From an uncultured Luminiphilus sp. (GTDB taxonomy: Bacteria; Pseudomonadota; Gammaproteobacteria; Pseudomonadales; Halieaceae), in NCBI GenBank assembly GCA_943789425.1, contig CALSUB010000004.1:62001-126000 (forward strand): a stretch of DNA of 64,000 bases, written 5' to 3'. Every line of letters begins with the position of its first letter. Within the stretch, counting starts at the first letter, position 1. Made by a program: the position numbers and the translations under genes. Positions 45,969-54,062 of this stretch are shown here, in pieces. Under the pieces are notes generated by a model. It did not search any database, had not been told where the DNA came from, and worked only from the letters and a program-made list of their open reading frames with translations.

Positions 45969-47348
45969 TTAGGAGCAAGCCTCTAGGGCTTCAGACAAAC
46001 GCGATACCGGCACCACTTCAAGGTTGGGAATCGGTTTTTTAGGCGCATTGCCCTTCGGCACTATGGCGCGTCTAAAACCATGCTTCGCTGCCTCAGCCAA
46101 GCGCTCCTGACCACTGGCCACGGGACGAATCTCACCAGACAAGCCTACCTCTCCAAACACCACCCAGTCTTGAGGCAACGGTCGATCGCGAAGGCTCGAC
46201 ACCACTGCAAGCAATAACGCTAAGTCAGCCGAAGTCTCCATCACTCTCACCCCCCCCACCACATTCGCGAACACATCCTGATCACCCACCTGAATGCCGC
46301 CATGTCGGTGCAGTACCGCCAGCAACATCGCTAATCGATTCTGTTCGAATCCAACCGTGACGCGCCGCGGATTACCCAGCGAGCTGTCGTCAACCAACGC
46401 TTGAATCTCCACCAGCAACGGTCGAGTGCCCTCCCACACGACGACAACCGTCGTCCCTGGTGCAATGTGTTCTGAGCGATCAAGAAAAATAGCCGAGGGG
46501 TTGGTCACCTCGCGCATACCCGTATCGGTCATGGCAAAAATGCCCAGCTCATTGACCGCGCCAAAGCGATTTTTTTGACCGCGCAACGTTCGGTAACGCG
46601 TGTCGTGATCACCCTCGAGCAGAATCGAGCAATCGATCATGTGTTCGAGCACTTTGGGTCCCGCCAAGCTGCCATCCTTCGTCACGTGGCCCACTAAAAT
46701 CAGCACGGTCCCTGTTTGTTTGGCATAGCGCGTCAGCTGCGAGGCGCAGTCTCGAACCTGGGAGACGCTCCCGGGCGCCGAGGTCAGCGTGTCGCTATGC
46801 ACCACTTGAATGGAGTCAACGACCAGAATTTTAGGTTGTAGGGATTCTGCAGAGGCCAAAATGGCATCGACATCTGTCTCTGCCATCAATTGCAGTTGAT
46901 CTGTGGGTAACTGAAGGCGATTGGCCCGCAGCGCAATTTGCTCTGGTGATTCTTCACCGGTGACGTAGAGCGCCGAATGCGACGATGCCAATCGACAAAG
47001 TGTTTGCAACAGGAGCGTGCTTTTACCTGCGCCAGGGTGCCCCCCTATGAGAATGCTGGCACCCGGGACAAACCCACCGCCTAAAACACGATCAAATTCG
47101 TCGAACCCAGATGCCAACCGCGGTAGGTCGACAATGGAAACGTCCTCCAGCCGCTTAACCGCCGCCAGACTGCCCGCAAAACCGCCGCGCGTCGCCGCCC
47201 GACCGCTCGATCCTTTTTTAGCGGCCGGCGCACTCAAGCGAAATTCAGTCAGCGTATTCCACGCTTGGCATTCCCCGCATTGACCCTGCCACTTGGGGAA
47301 ATCTGCCCCACAATCGTTGCAGACAAACGCTGTTTTTGCCTTGGCCAA
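45969..47348 (-). CDS. radA: DNA repair protein RadA
   Basis: RadA is a RecA-like motor that drives branch migration in recombinational repair. It has 459 residues. The N-terminal zinc site is CNDCGADFPKWQGQCGEC, Walker A is GGHPGAGKST, and the RadA-specific KNRFGAVNELG motif is present. A Lon-like C-terminal domain follows. The start is TTG, with AGGAG six bases upstream. It is divergent from the DnaT-like gene and convergent with ettA. Confidence 0.96.
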   Translation of the reverse strand: MAKAKTAFVCNDCGADFPKWQGQCGECQAWNTLTEFRLSAPAAKKGSSGRAATRGGFAGSLAAVKRLEDVSIVDLPRLASGFDEFDRVLGGGFVPGASILIGGHPGAGKSTLLLQTLCRLASSHSALYVTGEESPEQIALRANRLQLPTDQLQLMAETDVDAILASAESLQPKILVVDSIQVVHSDTLTSAPGSVSQVRDCASQLTRYAKQTGTVLILVGHVTKDGSLAGPKVLEHMIDCSILLEGDHDTRYRTLRGQKNRFGAVNELGIFAMTDTGMREVTNPSAIFLDRSEHIAPGTTVVVVWEGTRPLLVEIQALVDDSSLGNPRRVTVGFEQNRLAMLLAVLHRHGGIQVGDQDVFANVVGGVRVMETSADLALLLAVVSSLRDRPLPQDWVVFGEVGLSGEIRPVASGQERLAEAAKHGFRRAIVPKGNAPKKPIPNLEVVPVSRLSEALEACS

Positions 47349-47437
47349 GCGAAACTCCTGAGAAACTGATCGTAAAGGCTGTATTGATAGAGCGAAGCCG
47401 GTATCCTAACAGACCATTTGGTTTGCGCCCGATCACC

Positions 47438-48520
47438 ATGCCTTCCGGTTCCCTCATTCCCGACCGCCAATTGACTTTCTCGCCTGAGCTGGCCGAGACC
47501 ATCGGTCTAGAAGAGGCCATTTTACTGCAGGCGCTGGGCACCAAACTGACAGATCGCGACGGTTGGACAACGATCGTCCTCCAAGAACTCCAGCAAACAC
47601 TGCCTTTCTGGTCGATAGACCACATTACTCAACTGAGCGATAAATTAGTGGCGCTTGGCATTCTCGCGCGCTCAGCGCATCACGACGCCGCAATCTTGGT
47701 CCTGTCGGCAACGGCGTTGGCCGAGCCATCACGGCGCGTTGAGTCTGAGCCGACTGCCCCGACCCATCACCGCGGCAGTGGATTCGAGGCCCGCAGCCGC
47801 CACTGGCAACCCAGTGATGCGCTCATTGATCTGCTGGTGATGACCCAGGGCATCCCCCGCACTTTTGTCGACTCCATCGCGTCACAGTTTTTGCCCTCAG
47901 AGAACGGCCGAGATCTCGATACCCAATTTCGGCAACATGCCCTCGCACGCTGGCGAGCGCAACAAGGACTTACCACGGCATTTGAGATCAGCACCCCACC
48001 GCCATTTGGCAAAGACTGGCGGCCGAATCAAGATGCCTTCGAAATTCTCGAGCAGGCAGGCATTGATGCAGAATTTGCCGACTCTGTGAGAGGGGAATTC
48101 GTGCTGTATTGGCGAGAGCGGGGCGGCCCCCCAAAAGAAATCAATACCCGGTTTGTCGAACACGTCCGCCGTCGTTGGTTACGTCATACTAGCCAGATAC
48201 ACCACAGCACGGAGCCGACCCGGATACCACGACACTGGCAACCCGACGTGGCAGTCTATGACACCCTTGCGCTGGCGGGCATCTCTGAACAGGACGCCAA
48301 GGCATTGCTGCCCGAATTTGTGATGTATTGGCTAGACAGTAACGAAGTGCACACTTCTTGGAACAGCAAGTTTCTGCAACATGTGAAGCGCCAAACTCAG
48401 GGCGCGAACTATGGAGATCCCAATGGCGGAGCAAAAGGACGCGGCGGCGCTGGCGCAAGCCATCGTTCAAAGGACCGAAGCCTCAACGACGACCTCACCG
48501 ACACCAGCTGGGCCAACTGA
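47438..48520 (+). CDS. DnaT-like replication protein with three DnaT modules
   Basis: A 360-residue protein. An N-terminal part (about 1-95) looks like a winged helix of the type found in replication initiators (LEEAILLQALGTKLTDRDGW). Three repeated modules follow at about 122-175, 193-248 and 266-318. Each opens with HWQP or DWRP and ends with an aromatic, basic helix (FVLYWRER, FVMYWLDS). This matches the C-terminal DnaT single-strand-binding and primosome domain. The last 40 residues are Gly/Ser-rich. The start at MPSGSLIPDR is chosen over an upstream in-frame Met. It overlaps the next gene by 98 bases and is likely part of a helicase-loading module with it. Confidence 0.82.
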   Translation: MPSGSLIPDRQLTFSPELAETIGLEEAILLQALGTKLTDRDGWTTIVLQELQQTLPFWSIDHITQLSDKLVALGILARSAHHDAAILVLSATALAEPSRRVESEPTAPTHHRGSGFEARSRHWQPSDALIDLLVMTQGIPRTFVDSIASQFLPSENGRDLDTQFRQHALARWRAQQGLTTAFEISTPPPFGKDWRPNQDAFEILEQAGIDAEFADSVRGEFVLYWRERGGPPKEINTRFVEHVRRRWLRHTSQIHHSTEPTRIPRHWQPDVAVYDTLALAGISEQDAKALLPEFVMYWLDSNEVHTSWNSKFLQHVKRQTQGANYGDPNGGAKGRGGAGASHRSKDRSLNDDLTDTSWAN

Positions 48521-49100
48521 CGCATCAGAGCCGCCTGACGCGCAAGGCATCGAGGCCATTAATCAGGTCTTCGGGCTGTTCCGACTGAACTACCACAACC
48601 AATATTACGCCGCGTGGTCTGATTCGGAGCAGGTCAAGCAAGTCAAACGGCTTTGGCTTGAGGCGCTTGACGCCTATCCCACCGCAGTCATCTTGCGTGC
48701 CGCTCAACATGCCATTGAGACCAGTGACTATTTGCCGACGCTCAACCGCATGATCGACGCCTGCCGACATGGGATGAGTGATCTAGGTTTACCGTCGCCC
48801 TATGACGCCTATCGAGAGGCCTGCCTTGCACCCTCGCCAAAATCAGAGGCGGCTTGGCGCCACCCTGCTGTTTACCTCGCGGGCTGTGACTGTGGGTGGT
48901 TTTTTCTAGCCAATGAAGCAGAGCATCGAACTTGGCCACTATTTCGCGAACACTATGAACGCTGGGTCAGTCGCGCGGCACGAGGCGAAATACTGAAGGG
49001 ACCTGAGCGGGTCAGCATTGCGCCCCCTGACGACGAACCACCGAGCACCGACGAACAAAAAACGCAGTTAGCACAACTACGAAGAGAAATCGGTCTCTGA
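48423..49100 (+). CDS. Phage lambda P-like protein, candidate helicase loader
   Basis: 225 residues. The middle part INQVFGLFRLNYHNQYYAAW, the later VKRLWLEALDAYPTAVILR and YLPTLNRMIDACR resemble phage lambda replication protein P in order and pattern (INGVF..., RRQWVLAF..., PSPGQFVAWCR). A helical region with ending AARGEILKGPE also fits. Lambda P loads the DnaB helicase. The start ATG 48423 has GGAG six bases upstream; an ATG twelve bases earlier is possible. It is coupled to the DnaT-like gene, and dnaB lies about 0.4 kb away in the opposite direction. A domesticated loader is my inference. Confidence 0.75.
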   Translation: MAEQKDAAALAQAIVQRTEASTTTSPTPAGPTDASEPPDAQGIEAINQVFGLFRLNYHNQYYAAWSDSEQVKQVKRLWLEALDAYPTAVILRAAQHAIETSDYLPTLNRMIDACRHGMSDLGLPSPYDAYREACLAPSPKSEAAWRHPAVYLAGCDCGWFFLANEAEHRTWPLFREHYERWVSRAARGEILKGPERVSIAPPDDEPPSTDEQKTQLAQLRREIGL

Positions 49101-49508
49101 TTCATTAGTCGGGCTGGCGCTACCGAGCCAAACCGCAATCGCCTCTCGTAATCGCGTTCCCTGCTCGATCATCTTCTGATGGCTCGCCAACAGCTGCGGG
49201 TCATCCGCTTCTTTACAGGATTGTTCTAACTCACTCGCAGTAGCCGACAGCATCGGCGCAGTTAAATTGGCGCTGGTGCCCTTTAATCGGTGTGCGATCT
49301 GCTGCAAAGTGGCTCGATCACTGGCCTCGATAGCGATAGTACTGGCACTTAGGTCGGCTAACAGTTCGCTGACAAACAGCTCCAGCAACGAACAAACCCC
49401 GTCATGATTACCCCCCATCAGCTCGGTGAGCGCGGCAAAATCAATAGGAAGCGGGGTGGTTTGCATCGAGTTTAGTCGACCTAATCGCTCGGCCTTAACG
49501 AGCGGCAT
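49077..49508 (-). CDS. Hpt (histidine phosphotransfer) domain protein
   Basis: A 143-residue, mainly helical protein with the Hpt phospho-acceptor motif IAHRLKGTSANLTA (His about residue 72). Such proteins relay phosphate between hybrid sensor kinases and response regulators. No kinase or regulator lies nearby. It starts 18 bases after dnaB and is probably the last gene of rpsF-rpsR-DUF2232-rplI-dnaB. A second start (MQTTPLPIDF) 14 codons in is possible, and neither has a strong ribosome-binding site. Its 3' end overlaps the lambda P-like gene by 24 bases on the opposite strand. Confidence 0.82.
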   Translation of the reverse strand: MPLVKAERLGRLNSMQTTPLPIDFAALTELMGGNHDGVCSLLELFVSELLADLSASTIAIEASDRATLQQIAHRLKGTSANLTAPMLSATASELEQSCKEADDPQLLASHQKMIEQGTRLREAIAVWLGSASPTNESETDFSS

Positions 49509-49526
49509 CGCGGTTGCTTGAGCACG

Positions 49527-50957
49527 CTAATAACCCGCGTAGTCATCGCGGGCAAGGTTTTCAAAACGGGTGAATTCACCCTGGAAAGCAAGCCGGCATG
49601 TGCCGATAGGGCCATTTCGCTGCTTGCCAATGATGATCTCCGCAACCCCTTTATCGGGCGAATCTTCGTGATACACCTCATCACGATAAATAAACATCAC
49701 CACATCCGCGTCTTGCTCGATCGCTCCCGATTCACGTAAATCTGAATTTACCGGCCGCTTGTTCGGTCTTTGCTCGAGGGCTCTATTGAGCTGTGATAGT
49801 GCAACGACCGGGCAGCGGAACTCTTTGGCGATCGCTTTTAAATTACGCGAAATTTCCGAGATCTCTGCGGTACGGCCCTCGTTGGAACCCGCCACCCGCA
49901 TCAACTGGAGGTAATCGATCATGATCATGGCAAGATCACCGTGCTCTCGCGATAATCGACGCACACGTGACCTGACTTCGGTTGGCGTCAGCGCCGGCGT
50001 ATCATCAATAAAAATCGAAGTATCTTTGAGTTTGGCCATCGCCGACGACAATTTAGGCCAATCGTCTTGCTGCAACTTTCCCGTGCGAACGCGGGACTGA
50101 TCAATTTTACCCAGTGAAGACATCATTCTTATGACCAGCTGCTCGGCTGGCATCTCCATCGAAAAAACAACAATCGGCTTTTCTGTATGAGCTGACGCAT
50201 TCTCGACCAAATTCATCGCAAAGCTGGTTTTACCCATCGACGGTCGACCCGCAACAATCACTAAGTCTGAAGGTTGTAGTCCCGATGTTTTTTTATCCAA
50301 GTCGATAAAACCAGTGGTGAGGCCCGTAATATCGCCCCCCGTGTTGTAGAGCTCCTCAATACGCTCCAACGCGCCAGAGAGCAGCGGAGCCATGCTTTGA
50401 GGACCTCCTGATTTGGGGCCGCTCTCAGACACGGTCATGATCAGTCGCTCGGCCTCATCGACCAATTCATCCGCGCTACGTCCCTCAGGGTTGAAGCCCG
50501 CGTTGGCAATGTCTTGCGCTGCATCAATGAGTTTGCGAAGCAGCGCTCGCTCCCTAACGGCGCGGGCGTAGGCGCTGACGTTGGCCGCCGTTGGCGTCTG
50601 CTCCACGAGGTCGGTCAGGTAGGTATGGCCCCCAGCCGCGTCCAGCTCGCCGGTAGCCAGTAATCGGTCGGCAACCGTAATGACGTCAATCGGTTCATTA
50701 CGATCCACCAGCAATGCGATCTGGCGGAAAATGGCGCGATGCTCTGGACGATAAAAATCGTTGGCGTTCACTTGCTCAGCAATCGCGTCCCAGCTCTCCG
50801 GCGCTAGCAGAATACCGCCTATCACCGAGCGTTCCGCCTCGATTGACTGGGGTTGCATGCGGATCCGGGAAATATCCGGATCCTCAGAGGTGAACGAGTT
50901 CAAAACGCTGCCTTTTGTTGTGCACCATCGGCCGATCGCTGTGACACTGGCGCTCAT
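49527..50957 (-). CDS. dnaB: Replicative DNA helicase DnaB
   Basis: DnaB is the hexameric 5'-3' helicase at the replication fork. It has 476 residues as drawn. The N-terminal domain contains SIEAERSVIGGILLAPESWD. The RecA-like domain has Walker A AGRPSMGKTSF, Walker B MIMIDYLQLMR and QLNRALEQRPNKRPVNSDLR. The exact start is uncertain, because no good ribosome-binding site precedes the first ATG and the family-like sequence begins near MQPQSIEAERS, some 33 codons in. It lies downstream of rplI, as in many gammaproteobacteria. No intein is seen. Confidence 0.95.
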   Translation of the reverse strand: MSASVTAIGRWCTTKGSVLNSFTSEDPDISRIRMQPQSIEAERSVIGGILLAPESWDAIAEQVNANDFYRPEHRAIFRQIALLVDRNEPIDVITVADRLLATGELDAAGGHTYLTDLVEQTPTAANVSAYARAVRERALLRKLIDAAQDIANAGFNPEGRSADELVDEAERLIMTVSESGPKSGGPQSMAPLLSGALERIEELYNTGGDITGLTTGFIDLDKKTSGLQPSDLVIVAGRPSMGKTSFAMNLVENASAHTEKPIVVFSMEMPAEQLVIRMMSSLGKIDQSRVRTGKLQQDDWPKLSSAMAKLKDTSIFIDDTPALTPTEVRSRVRRLSREHGDLAMIMIDYLQLMRVAGSNEGRTAEISEISRNLKAIAKEFRCPVVALSQLNRALEQRPNKRPVNSDLRESGAIEQDADVVMFIYRDEVYHEDSPDKGVAEIIIGKQRNGPIGTCRLAFQGEFTRFENLARDDYAGY

Positions 50958-51060
50958 TGAGCGGGCCCGTCATCAGCCATCGGGCCGAATAGAGTACCTG
51001 TGACAACGGCAACGCGCCAGCAGATATCGGAAGTTGCGGGGCTTAATGCCCCGGCGGGGG

Positions 51061-51511
51061 CTATTCAGCGATAATGTGGATTGCGACCGAGGTCGACACG
51101 TCCGCATGTACCTGAATCATAATCTCAAATTCGCCCAGTTCACGGATGGCGCCCTCAGGCAAACGGACTTCTGCCTTATCGACCTCACAACCGGCGGCAG
51201 TGAGCGCGTCCGCAATATCGCGGGTACCCACTGAACCAAATAACTTGCCTTCTTCCCCGGCGGTGGCAGCAATCTCAACGGCCGTTAACGCTGCCAAGGC
51301 ATCGCCTCGCGCTTGCGCTGCGGCGAGGGTCTCGGACGCGGCTGCCTCGAGCTCTGCGCGGCGTGTTTCAAATTTAGGCGACGTTATCGTCTGTTGCGGC
51401 AACCGCTTTTCCCTGAGGGATCAGAAAGTTGCGACCGTAACCCGGTTTCACGTCAACCGTGTCGCCTAGACCGCCGAGACTACCAATATTTTCCAATAAT
51501 ATAACTTCCAT
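51061..51511 (-). CDS. rplI: Ribosomal protein L9 (frameshifted as sequenced)
   Basis: L9 has two globular domains joined by a long helix and helps keep the reading frame. The N-terminal part [20 protein letters not shown] through [12 protein letters not shown] is in one frame and the rest, [17 protein letters not shown] onward, is in the next. Removing one A (plus strand) near 51376 joins them as ...[14 protein letters not shown] and gives exactly 149 residues, the E. coli length. A sequence error is therefore very likely. The start has GAGGAAG upstream. It lies between the DUF2232 gene and dnaB. Confidence 0.93.
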
Positions 51512-51571
51512 CATTTCTTCCTCTGTTAACCGACAATGCGGTCGACCTTCTTCCATTCATAACCGACAGTG

Positions 51572-52453
51572 TCAGTCTCCGCCGGGGCCCCGGTCGGCAG
51601 ATCGGCTCCACCTACCCCTGACATCGGCAAAGGTGTCTATCACGACGCACCCCACCCACAACCATTTCACTGGATCAATTACGATCCACAATGCATACAT
51701 GAGAGCCAACCAAGTGACCCCCTTGCCCGCCCGCTTTGCAAAAGCGTGTAACAGCGAGAACCCCACAATGGTGAGGGGCAGCACAACCACCGCGCTCCAC
51801 ACTCGCCAGTCAGCACCCATCCACCAAAGAATGAGAGCCGTACTGGCCATCAATAGCACCGCGCCAACCGGCAGCCGCAGTGCGCGGAACTCCTCTCCAA
51901 ACCCGCCTGGGTTGTAAAGAGAGGCCTGCCAATAGCGCCCCAAAATCAGACTCAGCAGCGCGATCACCGCGTTGCCGGTCGCCAGCAGTGCGGCGACCTG
52001 AGGTGCCGACACCGCGTTAAATACCATCTCCGCGGCCTCACCTTGGGCCAGTTCCTGCTCGAGCTGCGTCAGCGCCTGATTAAAGGTCGCTACTAACTCC
52101 TGTAAAAACACGCCATTAAACAGCGTTAAGGCAGCGCCACCGAGCAATGCTAGGGGCACACTCGCCATCACAGCCAGCGATAGACTGACACTTTCGCGCA
52201 AAATGACCGCCAGACTAAACGTACCCAGTAATAACAGTACGCTTCCCGTATCACCGCTAATTGCAGCGATAATAATGGCGGGCAAGATTGCCCACAGTGT
52301 CAGCCAGCCGCCGGAGGCCGAACCGTTTCTTAACGTGACCAGTGCAATGGCTGCGGCACTGACCCAGCCAAATAACAAACTCCCCGACCCCAGTACCGCG
52401 ACGCCCAGTGCTTGCCACCGGCCGCGCATGATAAATTCAGCGAGGCCGCGCAT
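51572..52453 (-). CDS. DUF2232-type membrane protein
   Basis: A 293-residue polytopic membrane protein with about eight hydrophobic segments and a charged stretch near the middle (about residues 133-150). Proteins of this DUF2232 type are often found between rpsR and rplI in gammaproteobacteria, exactly the position seen here. The C-terminus DVRGRWSRSADRGPGGD is probably cytoplasmic. Its function is not known to me. It is co-directional with its neighbours, with only nine bases to rpsR. Confidence 0.8.
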   Translation of the reverse strand: MRGLAEFIMRGRWQALGVAVLGSGSLLFGWVSAAAIALVTLRNGSASGGWLTLWAILPAIIIAAISGDTGSVLLLLGTFSLAVILRESVSLSLAVMASVPLALLGGAALTLFNGVFLQELVATFNQALTQLEQELAQGEAAEMVFNAVSAPQVAALLATGNAVIALLSLILGRYWQASLYNPGGFGEEFRALRLPVGAVLLMASTALILWWMGADWRVWSAVVVLPLTIVGFSLLHAFAKRAGKGVTWLALMYALWIVIDPVKWLWVGCVVIDTFADVRGRWSRSADRGPGGD

Positions 52454-52462
52454 GGTTAATGC

Positions 52463-52690
52463 TTAATTGTGCGCGTCGGTGTAAGGCAGTAACGCAAGAT
52501 ATCGCGCGCGTTTAACCGCCGTCGCCAGCTGTCGCTGATACTTGGCCTTGGTGCCGGTGATGCGGCTCGGCACTATTTTTCCGGTCTCCGATACATACTG
52601 CTTCAAGGTGTCGAGATCCTTATAATCAATCTCCTTCACACCCTCAGCGGTAAAACGGCAGAACTTTCGTCGTCGAAAAAAACGTGACAT
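52463..52690 (-). CDS. rpsR: Ribosomal protein S18
   Basis: S18 forms a heterodimer with S6 on the 30S platform. It has 75 residues, the same as E. coli. The sequence [20 protein letters not shown] and the later [20 protein letters not shown] are diagnostic. It is three bases downstream of rpsF, its partner, on the same transcript. Confidence 0.98.
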   Translation of the reverse strand: MSRFFRRRKFCRFTAEGVKEIDYKDLDTLKQYVSETGKIVPSRITGTKAKYQRQLATAVKRARYLALLPYTDAHN

Positions 52691-52693
52691 GGC

Positions 52694-53158
52694 TTATTCC
52701 TCGCTTGCTGCTTCTGAGTCTACTGCCGGCTCGGCAGCCTCTTCAGAGGATGAATCCGTGGCTTCTGCTGTCGCAGCTGCTTTACGCGCGTCGTTATCGT
52801 TGCGCTCCTGGTATCGTGCCTTACGCTCTTTGTCCTCACGCTCGGCTTTCATGAGCAAGGACTCTTCTAGTACCGCTTCGTCGCGTCGGATGACCAGGTT
52901 ACGAATGACGGCGTCGTTATAACGGAAGGTGGTTGTCAACTCTTCCATGGCCTCGTTAGTGGCCTCGACGTTCATCATGACGTAGTGCGCCTTATGGATT
53001 TTATTGATGTGGTAAGCCAACTGCCGTCGGCCCCAATCCTCCAGGCGATGAACCGTGCCGCCATCTTTTGTGATAACAGCGCTATAACGTTCAATCATTC
53101 CGGGAACTTGTTCAGACTGGTCCGGATGGACCATGAACACAACTTCGTAGTGTCGCAC
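52694..53158 (-). CDS. rpsF: Ribosomal protein S6
   Basis: S6 binds S18 on the 30S platform and in some species is modified by glutamate addition. It has 154 residues, against 131-135 in E. coli. The excess is an acidic, Ala/Ser/Glu-rich C-terminal tail (about residues 118-154). The N-terminus [19 protein letters not shown] is characteristic. The start codon is GTG, with AAGGAG seven bases upstream. It follows a good promoter. Confidence 0.97.
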   Translation of the reverse strand: MRHYEVVFMVHPDQSEQVPGMIERYSAVITKDGGTVHRLEDWGRRQLAYHINKIHKAHYVMMNVEATNEAMEELTTTFRYNDAVIRNLVIRRDEAVLEESLLMKAEREDKERKARYQERNDNDARKAAATAEATDSSSEEAAEPAVDSEAASEE

Positions 53159-53248
53159 TCGCGTACTCCTTATGGATTAAGCCACCCACATTGTGGTGTG
53201 GCAAGGAGGAAAGGCCTTTAACGGCCCAGCCAAATTTTTGAGGTGCGG

Positions 53249-53277
53249 AGTCTACAAAGGTCACAACCGCTTTGCAA
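53249..53277 (-). promoter_or_regulatory. Sigma-70 promoter of the rpsF operon
   Basis: On the minus strand TTGCAA (53272-53277), 17 bases, then TAGACT (53249-53254). The -10 is identical to that of the S10 operon promoter. The start would be near 53243, giving a leader of about 85 nt with two small hairpins (GGCC stem and GCCAC stem) that could be an S6-S18 control site. I do not see the expected CCG bulge. Confidence 0.65.
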
Positions 53278-53312
53278 ATGCCAATTATGGGTGGTGATGC
53301 CGCGGCTCGCAG

Positions 53313-54059
53313 TCAGCCGCGACGCTGCCGCACCGCTTCGAACAAACAAATACCCGCCGCGACCGACACATTGAGACTCGATACACTGCCCGCCATGGGC
53401 AAGTGCACCCTGTAATCGCACAACTCTTGGGTCAAACGCCTCATTCCCGACCCCTCCGAACCCAGCACTAGCGCACACGGACCGGCTAAATCTTGTTCGA
53501 AAAGCGTCTCGGTGGCGTCGCCACTGGTGCCCACAATCCAAATACCTGCTTGTTTTAGCGTTTCGATGGTCCTCGCCAAATTCGTGACTCTCAGCCAGGG
53601 CACCGATTCAGCTGCGCCGCACGCCACTTTGCGCACCACCGCATTGACGTCAGCACTGCGATCTTTGGGGAAAATCACCGCAGTGGCCCCCGCAGCCTCG
53701 GCGCTGCGCAAACAAGCGCCTAAATTATGGGGGTCGGTAACCCCATCGAGAATCAGTAGGAGTGGCAGCGCGGCCTGACCTACCAAACTCAGTAGATTTG
53801 CCTCGGGCATCCCCTCGCTGTTATCGGCGGCACCCGAATGCAGTACCGCCACGACACCCTGATGACGACCTTCAACACGTTCATCTAGGGTCTGCCGTGG
53901 ACAAGGCTCCAAGACAACGCCTTGATTCCGCGCCAGTGCACACAGCGCTTGCATCCGTTTGTCATTGCGGCTCGATTGCACGAGGACGGTGTTCACTCGC
54001 TTCGGGTCGAGACGAAGAAGACTTTCCACGGCGTGATAACCAAATACCGTCTCTTCCAT
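53313..54059 (-). CDS. rlmB: 23S rRNA 2'-O-ribose methyltransferase (G2251)
   Basis: RlmB is a SPOUT-class enzyme that methylates G2251 in the P loop of 23S rRNA. It has 248 residues. The knot motifs LLILDGVTDPHNLGACLRSA, ALVLGSEGSGMRRL and LPMAGSVSSLNVSVAAGICL are intact. The N-terminal substrate-binding domain begins VFGYHAVESLL. It follows rnr after three bases; the rnr-rlmB pair is conserved in gammaproteobacteria. Confidence 0.95.
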   Translation of the reverse strand: MEETVFGYHAVESLLRLDPKRVNTVLVQSSRNDKRMQALCALARNQGVVLEPCPRQTLDERVEGRHQGVVAVLHSGAADNSEGMPEANLLSLVGQAALPLLLILDGVTDPHNLGACLRSAEAAGATAVIFPKDRSADVNAVVRKVACGAAESVPWLRVTNLARTIETLKQAGIWIVGTSGDATETLFEQDLAGPCALVLGSEGSGMRRLTQELCDYRVHLPMAGSVSSLNVSVAAGICLFEAVRQRRG

Positions 54060-54062
54060 GGG

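Noticed and set aside
47438..49100. Prophage remnant as the source of the DnaT-like and lambda P-like genes
   Set aside because: No integrase, structural, lysis or repressor genes are nearby and the flanks (radA, dnaB) are core chromosome genes. Domestication fits better, though the ultimate origin may be phage.
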